The notes under the pieces: generated by a model
Databases searched by the model: none
Told to the model about the DNA's origin: nothing
The model's input: only the letters and a program-made list of their open reading frames with translations
DNA from: Candidatus Hermodarchaeota archaeon
GTDB lineage: Archaea; Asgardarchaeota; Hermodarchaeia; Hermodarchaeales; Hermodarchaeaceae
Assembly: GCA_016840065.1 (NCBI GenBank)
Contig: JAEOTB010000054.1
Location: forward strand, 16,483-80,482
Reading direction: 5' to 3'
Length of the DNA stretch: 64,000 nt
Shown here: positions 39,804 through 49,207 of the stretch, piece by piece
Layout: each line of letters starts with the position of its first letter
Numbering within the stretch: the first letter of the stretch is position 1
Position numbers and translations under genes: made by a program

Positions 39804-40085
39804 TCAATCCTTGTATCTAAGACGTGCTTTGAATTTTGGTATTAAGATATCAACTCGGATTTCTGTTAACTCGACCTTCGATCGGGTATAGTACACGATT
39901 CCTGGTTCAAGGGTGTAGTAGTAATAGAAAGCCTTTCTGATTTCTTTTCGGCGAATAACAGTAAGGCTCTTTTCTAGCACAATCTCGACGAAATCTTCAG
40001 GTGTGACCTGTAAGAATAGACCTGCATAACCCCACGCATGGCAGAGGGGTTCGATTGGTTGGATTTTCGTTTTCGCTTTTGGCAT
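39804..40085 (-). CDS. Small protein of the same paralog family (copy 2)
   Basis: MPKAKTKIQPIEPLCHAWGYAGLFLQVTPEDFVEIVLEKSLTVIRRKEIRKAFYYYYTLEPGIVYYTRSKVELTEIRVDIL. Confidence 0.65.
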   Translation of the reverse strand: MPKAKTKIQPIEPLCHAWGYAGLFLQVTPEDFVEIVLEKSLTVIRRKEIRKAFYYYYTLEPGIVYYTRSKVELTEIRVDILIPKFKARLRYKD

Positions 40086-40343
40086 CTATTGTTTCACCAT
40101 CCGGTCCTTGTGAAGCCGTGGGCTCCCCGAGCTTACGGGAATCAGAGAGATACTTGCCTCCTTGGCTGCAAGCACAATCTTCTGCACATCTTCGGTGTTA
40201 CGGGGCCAGACCACTCCAAGGGGTGTGCTGGGTTTTGTGAAGCTTTGGTCCTTTGAGTACTGTTCAAGGAGTTCGGGGCTCCAAGAAACATTCTCTGAGC
40301 CAGTAATATCAACTAATTTTTGGAGAATGGGGTGTTGTGTCAA
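40086..40343 (-). pseudogene. Truncated N-terminal fragment of an FAD-linked oxidase (GlcD-type)
   Basis: MTQHPILQKLVDITGSENVSWSPELLEQYSKDQSFTKPSTPLGVVWPRNTEDVQKIVLAAKEASISLIPVSSG matches the start of FAD_binding_4 proteins, then ends after about 12 more residues; rest of the enzyme absent downstream. Confidence 0.7.
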
Positions 40344-40374
40344 GAAGGAATTTCCACCTATTCGTGTATGGGTT

Positions 40375-40743
40375 TTAGGCTGGCGCGTATCGCTTCTGAA
40401 TGTAGATGCCGAAATAGAGTTCCAGTGGGTAGACTGCGAATAGAACTGCTGCTACTGCATCAATCAGGCCGACCGTCAGAGCTGGGTCAGAAGGAAAGGG
40501 GAAGATTAGTGAGTTAATCATGAAGTCCCGCCCTGATGTTGCGAAGGGGAAGAAGGGACGCCACATCCAATCCATCACCGGATTGTTCAGGTATAGTGAT
40601 ACGCCGGCGAAGGACATCACTGCGAAACTGAAGTAGGCAAGGAACTTGGCAATGGGGATACGGGTTCTGTGACCGTACCTATCACCTATGTAGTAGGAGA
40701 GGAACCCGAAGAGGATTAGTAGAAAAGGGTCAATGAGGAACAT
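40375..40743 (-). CDS. Small multi-TM membrane protein
   Basis: 122 aa, three to four hydrophobic segments (FLIDPFLLILFGFLSYYIGDRYGH...). Confidence 0.55.
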   Translation of the reverse strand: MFLIDPFLLILFGFLSYYIGDRYGHRTRIPIAKFLAYFSFAVMSFAGVSLYLNNPVMDWMWRPFFPFATSGRDFMINSLIFPFPSDPALTVGLIDAVAAVLFAVYPLELYFGIYIQKRYAPA

Positions 40744-40872
40744 TATTCAATCACCATCAATGAATTAGGTTCTATTCGTCTCATATTCTTAAGAATTCTT
40801 TTACTATTCTAACTCGGCCATGATTTTCAAGCGGATGCCTAAAGGCTGATAAATGAAGTTGTGTGATGTTCA

Positions 40873-41544
40873 GTGGTGGTTCCTTTGGTTTCCTTCACCC
40901 CTTCTTCGCTACGTAGGATGGGCTTTGTCCCTGGAACTGTCGTGGAGACTATTCTTACTACCATCGCATCAGATGGCACACCGAATGCTGCACCAATGGG
41001 GGTCTGGGTTCATCCAGGCTCAAATCTGGTAATCCGTCCCTATGCTGAGACACAGACTGCCAAGAACCTGCTTGAGGTACCGGAGGCGGTCATCAATATC
41101 ACCGATGACTCACGCATCTTCTTCAATACTGCGTTCAAACGCCGTGGAACCGATACGGAGGACTTCTTTTTTGACCCCTCAAAGAGTGTAAGACCACCAC
41201 GGCTTCGTGGGATGCTTGGCTATCTTGAGGTGGAGATTGAGGAACCTCTGAAGCCCCAAGAAATAGAGAATCCCCTTGAGTATGAATGCAAGATAAAGGA
41301 GGTGGATGCTCCTTCTAGGCTACCTCAGGTCTACTCACGGGCTCGTTTTGCTGCTATCGAATCTGTGATTCATGCTACTAGGATTGTTGCTTTATCTGAT
41401 TCTGATCCTGACCTAACAGAGAGACTTTACAGGCTCGTCCAGGAATATCACAGTCTAGTTCACCGTATTGCACCGAATTCGGTTCATTCAGGTGTGGTGG
41501 ACGATGTTCTATATCTAGTAAAACAGTTGGTATATTGGCTATGA
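40873..41544 (+). CDS. DUF447 family protein (flavin-reductase-like fold)
   Basis: FVPGTVVETILTTIASDGTPNAAPMGVWVHPGSNLVIRPYAETQTAKNLLEVPEAVINITDD; overlaps the next gene by 10 nt. Confidence 0.85.
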   Translation: MVVPLVSFTPSSLRRMGFVPGTVVETILTTIASDGTPNAAPMGVWVHPGSNLVIRPYAETQTAKNLLEVPEAVINITDDSRIFFNTAFKRRGTDTEDFFFDPSKSVRPPRLRGMLGYLEVEIEEPLKPQEIENPLEYECKIKEVDAPSRLPQVYSRARFAAIESVIHATRIVALSDSDPDLTERLYRLVQEYHSLVHRIAPNSVHSGVVDDVLYLVKQLVYWL

Positions 41545-42539
41545 CCTCTGACAACAGGACTGTCACAGTGGAAGCCGGGGCACGCCTTCACCTTGGGTTC
41601 ATCGACCCTCTGGGAGGATCGGGGCGCAGGTATGGCTCCCTGGGCGTAGCCATTCGCCGTCCATTCTTCTCCCTAACTGCTGAGCGTATGAAGCGCGGTG
41701 TTTCAGTGAAAGGCCCTTCAGGTCAGCGCGTTCGAAATCTTGTGAGAATTTACAAGAGGTACTTCGAATATACTGGAGGATTGAGGGTTACAGTCCATGA
41801 GGAAATCCCAGAACATATTGGGTTAGGATCGGGAACACAGATGTCGCTAGCCTTAGGCACAGCCTTCGCAACTCTATTGGAACAAGAGGTGAACATCCAA
41901 GAACTGGCTAAAACAACCGGACGAGGTGAAGTTTCTGGAGTCGGTACAGCCACCTTTGAGAAAGGCGGATTTGTCATCGATGGAGGTATCCCAGTTCCAA
42001 CAGAAGACAAGGATGCTAAGGTTGCTGAAGGCTATGTACCATCCCTTCTTTTCCATCATGAGGTACCAAAGGATTGGGTGTTTATAGTTGCACTACCGAA
42101 TATCCCCCGTGGCTTCAGTGGTACCGCAGAAGAGCAGGCATTCTCCAGGATGTCACCAGCCCAGGCGGAAGAATCTAATGAGATTGGCAGGCTTGTGTTG
42201 ATGCAGCTCCTGCCTGCTCTGGTTGAAGACGATATCATTGGCTTTGGGCGGGCACTGACTACAATTCAGCGGCTCGTTGGGGATTGTTTTGCCCAGGCCC
42301 AGGGTGGACGTTTCGCAAATCCAGTGATTGCTACATGTATCACAGCTATGCTTGAAGCGGGAGCCTACGGTGCAGGGCAGAGTTCTTGGGGACCTGCCTG
42401 CTATGGACTGTCAAGAGGTTCTACCGCTGTGATGGCAATCAAGCAGGCTATCTCCCGGGTTTTGGATGCCACAAGTGGTGGCACAATCATTACTACTCAG
42501 GCTAACAATTATGGTGCTCGTGTAATCACTTCACCATAA
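41535..42539 (+). CDS. Beta-ribofuranosylaminobenzene 5'-phosphate synthase (GHMP-kinase superfamily)
   Basis: VEAGARLHLGFIDPLGGSGRRYGSLGVAI, EHIGLGSGTQMSLALGTA, GAYGAGQSSWGPACYGL. Confidence 0.92.
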   Translation: MAMTSDNRTVTVEAGARLHLGFIDPLGGSGRRYGSLGVAIRRPFFSLTAERMKRGVSVKGPSGQRVRNLVRIYKRYFEYTGGLRVTVHEEIPEHIGLGSGTQMSLALGTAFATLLEQEVNIQELAKTTGRGEVSGVGTATFEKGGFVIDGGIPVPTEDKDAKVAEGYVPSLLFHHEVPKDWVFIVALPNIPRGFSGTAEEQAFSRMSPAQAEESNEIGRLVLMQLLPALVEDDIIGFGRALTTIQRLVGDCFAQAQGGRFANPVIATCITAMLEAGAYGAGQSSWGPACYGLSRGSTAVMAIKQAISRVLDATSGGTIITTQANNYGARVITSP

Positions 42540-42577
42540 CGCTTTATGCTTCCCTTGTTGGAGCCCTGTTTGGGCTG

Positions 42578-43675
42578 CTAGGCTTCTTTATACATTTGGC
42601 GAATCATTTTTGCCTGTGGTAATGAAATCCAGTCCAGCACTGAGCCGCCGCATTCTCTTAGTTGCATCGCCTCAATAATTTCCTCGTAGGGCCCTCCTGC
42701 AAGGCCATCAGCAAATATTGCTGCACCCTGAGCAGCCTCTTTGGATTTGTCTCCCAACCGAGCTATCTGTCTTACTGGGACACCAAACTGGGTCATGCGT
42801 TTTTCTAGGTCTTTGGCTAGCTTGCCTACCCGAGTGAGTCGCCCTGAGAGGAGGATTTCTCGTACATCAGGCACTGCTACCTTTAGCTGAGCTACGGCTT
42901 TTGCAAGTCCTTCAGCGACGCCATTCCAAGCTGCTTGTGCTCTTTTGTCACCTTTGGCAAGGCGTTTCGCGAAATCTTCTGGGCTAAGATTCGGTTCACC
43001 CATCATCGAGAGAACCCCTCCTTGGAAGAGGGTGCCTTTAGAGAAGCCGCGAAGCAGATAGGCGAGTTCACCGTCCATTCCACCAAGAGTTAGGAAGCCT
43101 GGACCACCGATTGTGCCTCCGACGCCGTCAACGACTAATCCCTTGTCGGCAGCCATCGCCGCTGGGTAACCGTATCCTAGCTCAACAACGATTACTGATG
43201 TCTCGTTATAGGGGATGCCAAGACGTTTGGCTTGGTCATAAACGCCAAGTATTGTGCAGCATAATTTGTCTGCTGTGCCGAGGTCGATGCGGTTATGCTT
43301 CCGCCATACTGGGACAGAGTCAAGGTGGATTACGCCTGGGATGAACATCATTTCAATATCGGATTTCTGAACTAGACGCACCATGTCCTTGATAGCTTCT
43401 AACACTGGTATCTTGTCATCGTCGTGGCGTACAAGGACTAGCTGGAAGAATTCTTCGTCTTCAACCTCTTCAGAGTAGAGAAGTGGAAGGCCATATCCGC
43501 TGGGTCCAACTACAAGATCGATGTCGCCAGCTTTGTTAATCACATCAAGGATGCATTGGGGGTCCTTGGCCACATCCACGCTTGTGATGCTCGACTCGAG
43601 GAACACCTTCCCATCCTCAAGTCCACAGAAATCAAAACTACGAGTACCTGGGTCAATACCAATTACGCGAACCAT
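42578..43675 (-). CDS. DUF1464 (ASKHA-like) family protein
   Basis: MVRVIGIDPGTRSFDFCGLEDGKVFLE..., VVVELGYGYPAAMAADKGLVVDGVGGTIGGPGFLTLGGMDGELAYLL. Confidence 0.85.
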   Translation of the reverse strand: MVRVIGIDPGTRSFDFCGLEDGKVFLESSITSVDVAKDPQCILDVINKAGDIDLVVGPSGYGLPLLYSEEVEDEEFFQLVLVRHDDDKIPVLEAIKDMVRLVQKSDIEMMFIPGVIHLDSVPVWRKHNRIDLGTADKLCCTILGVYDQAKRLGIPYNETSVIVVELGYGYPAAMAADKGLVVDGVGGTIGGPGFLTLGGMDGELAYLLRGFSKGTLFQGGVLSMMGEPNLSPEDFAKRLAKGDKRAQAAWNGVAEGLAKAVAQLKVAVPDVREILLSGRLTRVGKLAKDLEKRMTQFGVPVRQIARLGDKSKEAAQGAAIFADGLAGGPYEEIIEAMQLRECGGSVLDWISLPQAKMIRQMYKEA

Positions 43676-43924
43676 TTTTTCCGAACCTCATCATATGATT
43701 GATCTCTTGTCACTATCGAGTCTTCGAGGTTCTTGTTACTTAAACATTTGTCCTTTCCTCTCATCAACAAGTACAAAAAGCTAGAAACAAATAGCCTCTG
43801 ATTGTGGCTTGGTTTAGTACTGCTTTCTAATAGTTAAAAGATTTTATACGCGAATAACTATAGGTCTATTGCAGATAGCTTCGGCGGACGCGTATGAGGA
43901 ACGCGTTTTAGGTCGTGAGGAAAG

Positions 43925-44737
43925 ATGTCGTTTTCGGGTCTAGTCAAGAAACACTGGGTCTATGTTCTTGTAGTAATAATTGCGGTGATTATAGGCGTTC
44001 TTGGCGTCCTAAATCCAGTAACCCTGCCGAACCCCCTTGAAGGGTTGCCTTTCGAAGACGTAATGCTTCTAGGTCTTTCGATGAACTCACTGATTCTACT
44101 TTGGGGCGTAGCCATCTACCTGTTTTATCGATGGGTGATTACTGGGCAGCAGATATCATCGACACTATGTTGGGCGATAGCATTCCTAGTCTATGGATTT
44201 CTCTTTGTTGCCATGAGTGCCCAAGCCCTTGGTGTACCATGGGCCAACATGAAAAACGCACTGGTCTTCTTCGAGTTTCGCCAAGCGATGATCTGGTTCC
44301 TCGCCTTCCTCTGGCTCGGAGTCGCCATGCGACTGACTGAGAACTCACAGGTTCGCTATATCCCAGCTATATTGATAGTAGGTGTGAGTTATGTCTGGTT
44401 CGCATGGTGCTTGATTTCTCTCTATGGTGTCGTTCCCGATAACGTCTTGATTGATACGATTATGTATGGCTTTACCTTCGGTGTCCTGATTCCCGTTTGC
44501 TTCACGCTCGCGTACAGTTTCTTCCTTTATGGCCGCAAAGGAGGAATCAAAGCGCCCTATTACCTTGCTGCTGGGTTCACTTGGCTGGGCTTAACTTATG
44601 GCAGCTGGGCTCCGTGGCATGGAACCAGTTTCTATTTCATCTGCTATTTCCTGTTCATGATATCACTAATACTCATAGCCATAGGCTTTTTGATGTTGTC
44701 AAGAGACGTGGAGCTCCAACGGCTTCGTTCAAGATAG
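43925..44737 (+). CDS. Multi-TM membrane protein of unknown function
   Basis: 270 aa with about seven to eight hydrophobic segments. Confidence 0.7.
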   Translation: MSFSGLVKKHWVYVLVVIIAVIIGVLGVLNPVTLPNPLEGLPFEDVMLLGLSMNSLILLWGVAIYLFYRWVITGQQISSTLCWAIAFLVYGFLFVAMSAQALGVPWANMKNALVFFEFRQAMIWFLAFLWLGVAMRLTENSQVRYIPAILIVGVSYVWFAWCLISLYGVVPDNVLIDTIMYGFTFGVLIPVCFTLAYSFFLYGRKGGIKAPYYLAAGFTWLGLTYGSWAPWHGTSFYFICYFLFMISLILIAIGFLMLSRDVELQRLRSR

Positions 44738-44873
44738 ACCACGTATAAAACGAAGAATCTTACCAGGTGAAATACCTAGGATTAGTTCAAGTAATTCGTT
44801 CGATATGCTAGTAAAAAGAAAAGAGAGGAAAGAGAGGCGACTCCTCTTTCCATTTGTACATCCAAGGAAGGTT

Positions 44874-45377
44874 CTATTTTCGGAAGTAGGTCAATGAAGG
44901 ATCTGGTCTGCCGACAAAGCAGATGTATCTGAATCCGTATTTCTTGATGATATTGAAAGCCTGTCTAGCTTCTCCAGCGTTGCTCTCAAAGTCCATGATC
45001 CAATGTGATCCCTCGACAATCTTCCATCGTCCATTGATTTCCTTTACTTCGATATTGGCTGGGTTGAAGCCGATTGCGTCTTCACCCGGGAATGGACCAG
45101 AGGGAGCCATTCTGCCAACGAGGAAGTAGGTCATCGAAGGGTCAGGTCGTCCCACAAAGCAACTTCGGTTCATCCGGTAGTGCTTGATGATGGAAAAAGC
45201 TAGTCTAGCCTCTGCTTCGAGGTTTTCAAAGTCGAGAAGCCAACGGCGTCCTTGAATGATTTTCCAGCGTCCACGGACTTTTTTGACTTCGATTCGGTCG
45301 GGGTTGAAAGTAAGGCAGTCTTCTCTGACTGGTCTACGTATTTTTAGTCGTCCTTGCCATCTTGGTGGTCTACTCAT
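44874..45377 (-). CDS. Tandemly duplicated ~70-aa domain protein (CFVGRPDPS-type)
   Basis: Two copies: ..FNPDRIEVKKVRGRWKIIQGRRWLLDFENLEAEARLAFSIIKHYRMNRSCFVGRPDPSMTYF and ..FNPANIEVKEINGRWKIVEGSHWIMDFESNAGEARQAFNIIKKYGFRYICFVGRPDPSLTYF. Confidence 0.85.
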   Translation of the reverse strand: MSRPPRWQGRLKIRRPVREDCLTFNPDRIEVKKVRGRWKIIQGRRWLLDFENLEAEARLAFSIIKHYRMNRSCFVGRPDPSMTYFLVGRMAPSGPFPGEDAIGFNPANIEVKEINGRWKIVEGSHWIMDFESNAGEARQAFNIIKKYGFRYICFVGRPDPSLTYFRK

Positions 45378-45433
45378 ATTCAGTTCACCGTTTATCTTCG
45401 GGTCTTGCGTGGTTTATATCTGCTTTCTTTTTC

Positions 45434-46402
45434 CTATTGGTCTTGAATTTGTAGTCCGAGGCGTGTGAAGAAATCGTTTAGGTCGATGTTTCCGCCGCTG
45501 ATTATGACTCCGATTTTCTGGTCCTCCATAGGTAATCCGCTGTAAAGGAGTCCTGCCATGGAAACGGCGCCTGAGGGCTCTACGACGAGTTTCATTCGTT
45601 CCCATAGTATTCTCATCGCGACGAGTATTTCCTTTTCTGATACAGTGACGATGTCGTCGACCTTGTCACTGATTATTTTGAACGTGTGGCTTCCCAATGA
45701 TGTGCGAAGGCCATCGGCTATCGTCTTGGGGTCAATTGAGGGGAGTATTTTACCTTCCTTAAGAGAACGGTAGGCGTCATCGGCGTTTTTGGGTTCCACA
45801 CCGATTACATTCGCGTCTGGGCAAAGCCCCTTGGTTGCGATTGCTGTACCGCTTAGTAGTCCGCCTCCCCCAACTGGTGCGAAAATCCAGTCTAACGGAC
45901 CGACTTCTTTTATCAGCTCATAAGCTGCTGTGCCGGCGCCGTGGATGACACGGAGATCATTGTAAGGGTGGATTAGGGTGTAGCCATGTTCTTCAATGAG
46001 TTCTGTTGTTCTCTTTTCACGGTCAGCTGCAGAATTGCCACAGGTTATGATTTTTGCGCCGTAGCCGCGAGTTGCTTCCATCTTTATTGGTGATGAATTC
46101 TTTGGCATGACTATTGTAGCTTTGACGCCAAGCAGTATTGCAGCTAATGCCACTGCCTGTGCGTGGTTGCCTGAGGAGTGGGTAATGACTCCCTTTCGTC
46201 GCTCCGTTGTGGACAGCTGACTGATGGCGTTGTAGGCTCCTCTGAACTTGAAGGCACCAACCCGCTGGAAGTTTTCGCACTTGAAAAACACCTCTCCACC
46301 TGTAAGAGTGTTTACAGTCCGGCTAGTCATAACGGGAGTGTGATGAGTGACCTGTCGAATCCTGGCAAGGGCAGCTTCTACTTCTTCAAACATCTTGGAC
46401 AC
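45434..46402 (-). CDS. Threonine ammonia-lyase / serine-threonine dehydratase family (PLP)
   Basis: FFKCENFQRVGAFKFRGAYNAI, HSSGNHAQAVALAA, VGGGGLLSGTAIA, IISGGNID. Confidence 0.92.
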   Translation of the reverse strand: MSKMFEEVEAALARIRQVTHHTPVMTSRTVNTLTGGEVFFKCENFQRVGAFKFRGAYNAISQLSTTERRKGVITHSSGNHAQAVALAAILLGVKATIVMPKNSSPIKMEATRGYGAKIITCGNSAADREKRTTELIEEHGYTLIHPYNDLRVIHGAGTAAYELIKEVGPLDWIFAPVGGGGLLSGTAIATKGLCPDANVIGVEPKNADDAYRSLKEGKILPSIDPKTIADGLRTSLGSHTFKIISDKVDDIVTVSEKEILVAMRILWERMKLVVEPSGAVSMAGLLYSGLPMEDQKIGVIISGGNIDLNDFFTRLGLQIQDQ

Positions 46403-46445
46403 AACATTCGCTGAAGCAACGAAGGAATATAGCGTTTCCTATCCA

Positions 46446-47708
46446 CTAGCCTTTCGGTAGTGGACGGAGTTGCTTGTAAATCGATTCAACGGTTTGCCAT
46501 GCACCTTCTAGTGCCTCTTTATGGGTTGAAGCCACAGAATTCACAGTGCAGATAGGGTCCCCAAAGCCTGCGTGGCTACCTGGGATTGGAATATCCACGA
46601 CATCAGGAATGAATCTAAGATCGGGAATCTCACAATGTTCCCGAGCGTAAACGATGATACGAGCACAGCTAGATGTGTGCAGAGGCGCCTCATCTGGGAG
46701 GTTTCCTTCGCAGGCAGCAAGATGTTGTTTCACTTGGTTGACACCCGTCGTTAGTTCTATGGCTTCAATGGTAGCCTGAAAACGGGGGTTAATTTCCATG
46801 AAATAAGGTGTGCCGTCTTGTGTAATTACAAAGTCGAGTCCGTTACTTCCTAGAAGTCCAAGGCTCTCAGTCATCTCTTCTGCTGTCGAAGCAAGGCCTG
46901 ATAAGATAGAGGAGTCCGCCTTTAGAGGGATTACATTTCCACAGTAGGCTTTAGTGCGTTCTCGCCCCAGCTCTGGAAGCCCGATTAGTTGTTCATTGAC
47001 TGAGACGGCACATGCTCTTTGACCAGTCCCGAGGACTGAGACACTGGCGTCTGTTCCTACTACTAGTTCCTGTACAATAACGGGCACTGAATCGAACGCA
47101 TGATGAATCGCATAGCTGGCGGCTTCTTCTTCGGTACGTAGAACTCTGGTGTAGAAGCCACCGCTCCCATGATAGGGTTTGACAACGACTGGAAGAGCCA
47201 GTCTAGTAACTGCGTTCTTGAAGGTCTTTCGGGATTTTGCTGACTCTCCTACTGGAATTTCCGCGCCACAGCGCTGGGCCAAGTCAGCTGTTGCCTTGCG
47301 GTCGCGTGCAGATTTCAAGAGTTCAGGTGTATTACCTGTAAGAGGTCCAAGATTTGTTAGTGCCTCCCATTCAGTGGGGTTGTCATCGAAGCCCCCACCA
47401 ACTAGTACATGCTGAACCCCACCACGCCCTATAAGGATTTGTTCTGCGCCCTCAATTAGTGTCTGTGTTGTGGGAATCGATGGACGGTCTGGACGTGCAT
47501 CGGGTTGCTGGTCGAGCACCGCAATATAACGGTCTGCCCACAGTGATAGATCTAGGTCACCCCAATAATCAACGGCAAGAACACGAAAGCCTGCCAGCTT
47601 TGCTGAACGAGCCAACGGGCGGACATTGAATCCAATGGCAAGTACCCAAGACTCCTCGACAGGTGATGAATCGGAGTGAGCGGTCATCAAGGGAAAATCC
47701 TCAGCCAT
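46446..47708 (-). CDS. ATP-grasp domain protein
   Basis: LPVVVKPYHGSGGFYTRVLRTEEEA, VIVQELVVGTDASVSVL, GSNGLDFVITQDGTPYFMEINPRFQATIEAIE. Confidence 0.87.
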   Translation of the reverse strand: MAEDFPLMTAHSDSSPVEESWVLAIGFNVRPLARSAKLAGFRVLAVDYWGDLDLSLWADRYIAVLDQQPDARPDRPSIPTTQTLIEGAEQILIGRGGVQHVLVGGGFDDNPTEWEALTNLGPLTGNTPELLKSARDRKATADLAQRCGAEIPVGESAKSRKTFKNAVTRLALPVVVKPYHGSGGFYTRVLRTEEEAASYAIHHAFDSVPVIVQELVVGTDASVSVLGTGQRACAVSVNEQLIGLPELGRERTKAYCGNVIPLKADSSILSGLASTAEEMTESLGLLGSNGLDFVITQDGTPYFMEINPRFQATIEAIELTTGVNQVKQHLAACEGNLPDEAPLHTSSCARIIVYAREHCEIPDLRFIPDVVDIPIPGSHAGFGDPICTVNSVASTHKEALEGAWQTVESIYKQLRPLPKG

Positions 47709-47876
47709 ATTCGCTATCTAAACACACCAAGACCCGAACTCAACTATCTCCTACCAAAGAATCACTAATAAAACATTCCCAAATATGGCAACAATGGAAT
47801 CTAATCACCTCTACACAAAATATATGAGGTTTTAGATAGAAATTCAATATGCAGAAACCCAGCGCCAGGAGCAACA

Positions 47877-48347
47877 ATGAGTATCATTAATCTCAACCCA
47901 GATGAAGTAACGATTCAGATTTTCTGTAAGACGTGTCAGACCGAGATAGAGGTTACTATACCTCGTCTTGTGATTGACAATGCCAAATCCTTTCCAATTG
48001 CACACCTCCACCTTCACGGGGACCCACCACATGGGTTAACACTCTATATTGATCGACATTATGGGGTTAGGGGAACCGAACTAAGCGAAGCAGTCACAAT
48101 CGAGAAACCAAAGGAAATTGCGCCCCTCACTAGCTTAGTATTGCTCCGGGTTCCAAAGCGACTTAAACAAACTGCGTTAGCTATGTTGAAGCTGCGGCAG
48201 GGTTCTGCCATAGAGGTTGCGAACATGACTGGTAAGGACCCAGCAGTCGAATCCCAATATCTGGGTCAGCTTTGGCGTATGGGCTACCTGATACGGACTA
48301 GAGTCCAACAACATTACCAGTATCAAATCGCGCAAGCAAATCCTTAA
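47877..48347 (+). CDS. CxxC/His-containing N-terminal domain plus C-terminal winged-HTH-like domain; first gene of putative ParA-containing operon
   Basis: IFCKTCQTEIEVTIPRLVIDNAKSFPIAHLHLHGDPPHGLTLYIDRHYGVRGTE; C-terminal LTSLVLLRVPKRLKQTALAMLKLRQGSAIEVANMTGKDPAVESQYLGQLWRMGYL. Confidence 0.7.
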   Translation: MSIINLNPDEVTIQIFCKTCQTEIEVTIPRLVIDNAKSFPIAHLHLHGDPPHGLTLYIDRHYGVRGTELSEAVTIEKPKEIAPLTSLVLLRVPKRLKQTALAMLKLRQGSAIEVANMTGKDPAVESQYLGQLWRMGYLIRTRVQQHYQYQIAQANP

Positions 48348-48392
48348 TACATCAATAAACTAAGGCTCTATTGGACTTAGGAGTAACCGATT

Positions 48393-49199
48393 ATGTCTGG
48401 AGCAACTATTCACAAATCCATCTCAATTCACTCCTTTAAGGGAGGAACCGGGAAATCAAATATCTCATCTAATACTGCTTTGACCTTGGCAAGGCGAGGA
48501 CACAGTGTTGTCCTTCTAGACTTTGACTTCCGGGCCCCAAGCTTATCCACTTTATTTCAGATGAAGGATGGAGTGAAGTATTGGTTAAATGATTGGCTGG
48601 ACCAGAAGTGTGAACTCACAGATGCATTGGCAGACCTGACCAGCAAGTTTGGTACAAAGGGCAAGTTTCAGGTCGGCTTTACCAACCCGAGCGGCGATGC
48701 CATCAATGAGATGACTCAACACGGCTTAGATGAGGCCTGGCAGGCAAGAGTTCTTCAGCTAATCCTTGACGCGAAGGATACGCTCTTTGAAAGGCATGGA
48801 GTGAATTTCATAGTTTTCGACACCAGCCCAGGTTTTGCCCTAAGCTCAATAAACGCCATTGTAGCATCAGATCATCTAATTCTGGTTCTGAAGGCTGATC
48901 AGCAGGACTTGGTAGGAACAGAGCAGCTAATCAAAGGAGTTTATGACCAGACTCTTGGGAAGCAACCAGAACTAATACTGAACAAGATGCCTGTTAGCAT
49001 TCTCAAGTCTAAGGAGAAGTATGAGAGGATTCTAGGTGAAATACAGCAACAATTAGGAGTCAGAATCGTCTCTGTCATCGCTTGTTTCTGTGAAGTCTTG
49101 GAGAACCTTGGTAGCCAACTCTTCGTGATAGCGAAACCTGAACATCCCTTTACAAAGAGTATCGAACATCTGGCAAGTCACTTTGAAAAAGTGAAGTAG
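48393..49199 (+). CDS. ParA/MinD-type P-loop ATPase
   Basis: ISIHSFKGGTGKSNISSNTALTLARRGHSVVLLDFDFRAPSLSTLF (deviant Walker A), NFIVFDTSPGFALSSINAIVASDHLILVLKADQQDLVGTEQLI. Confidence 0.93.
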   Translation: MSGATIHKSISIHSFKGGTGKSNISSNTALTLARRGHSVVLLDFDFRAPSLSTLFQMKDGVKYWLNDWLDQKCELTDALADLTSKFGTKGKFQVGFTNPSGDAINEMTQHGLDEAWQARVLQLILDAKDTLFERHGVNFIVFDTSPGFALSSINAIVASDHLILVLKADQQDLVGTEQLIKGVYDQTLGKQPELILNKMPVSILKSKEKYERILGEIQQQLGVRIVSVIACFCEVLENLGSQLFVIAKPEHPFTKSIEHLASHFEKVK

Positions 49200-49207
49200 A
49201 TAATGAG

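Noticed and set aside
43888-43911. Two ACGCGT hexamers and a 5-codon ATG AGG AAC GCG TTT TAG reading frame just upstream of the 270-aa membrane protein
   Set aside because: Too short and likely by chance; no supporting conservation visible, though a leader-peptide role cannot be excluded.
48393-49199. ATPase considered as a plasmid partition ParA
   Set aside because: No ParB-like gene or iteron-like repeats nearby, and neighbours are chromosomal metabolism genes; a plasmid origin is not supported.
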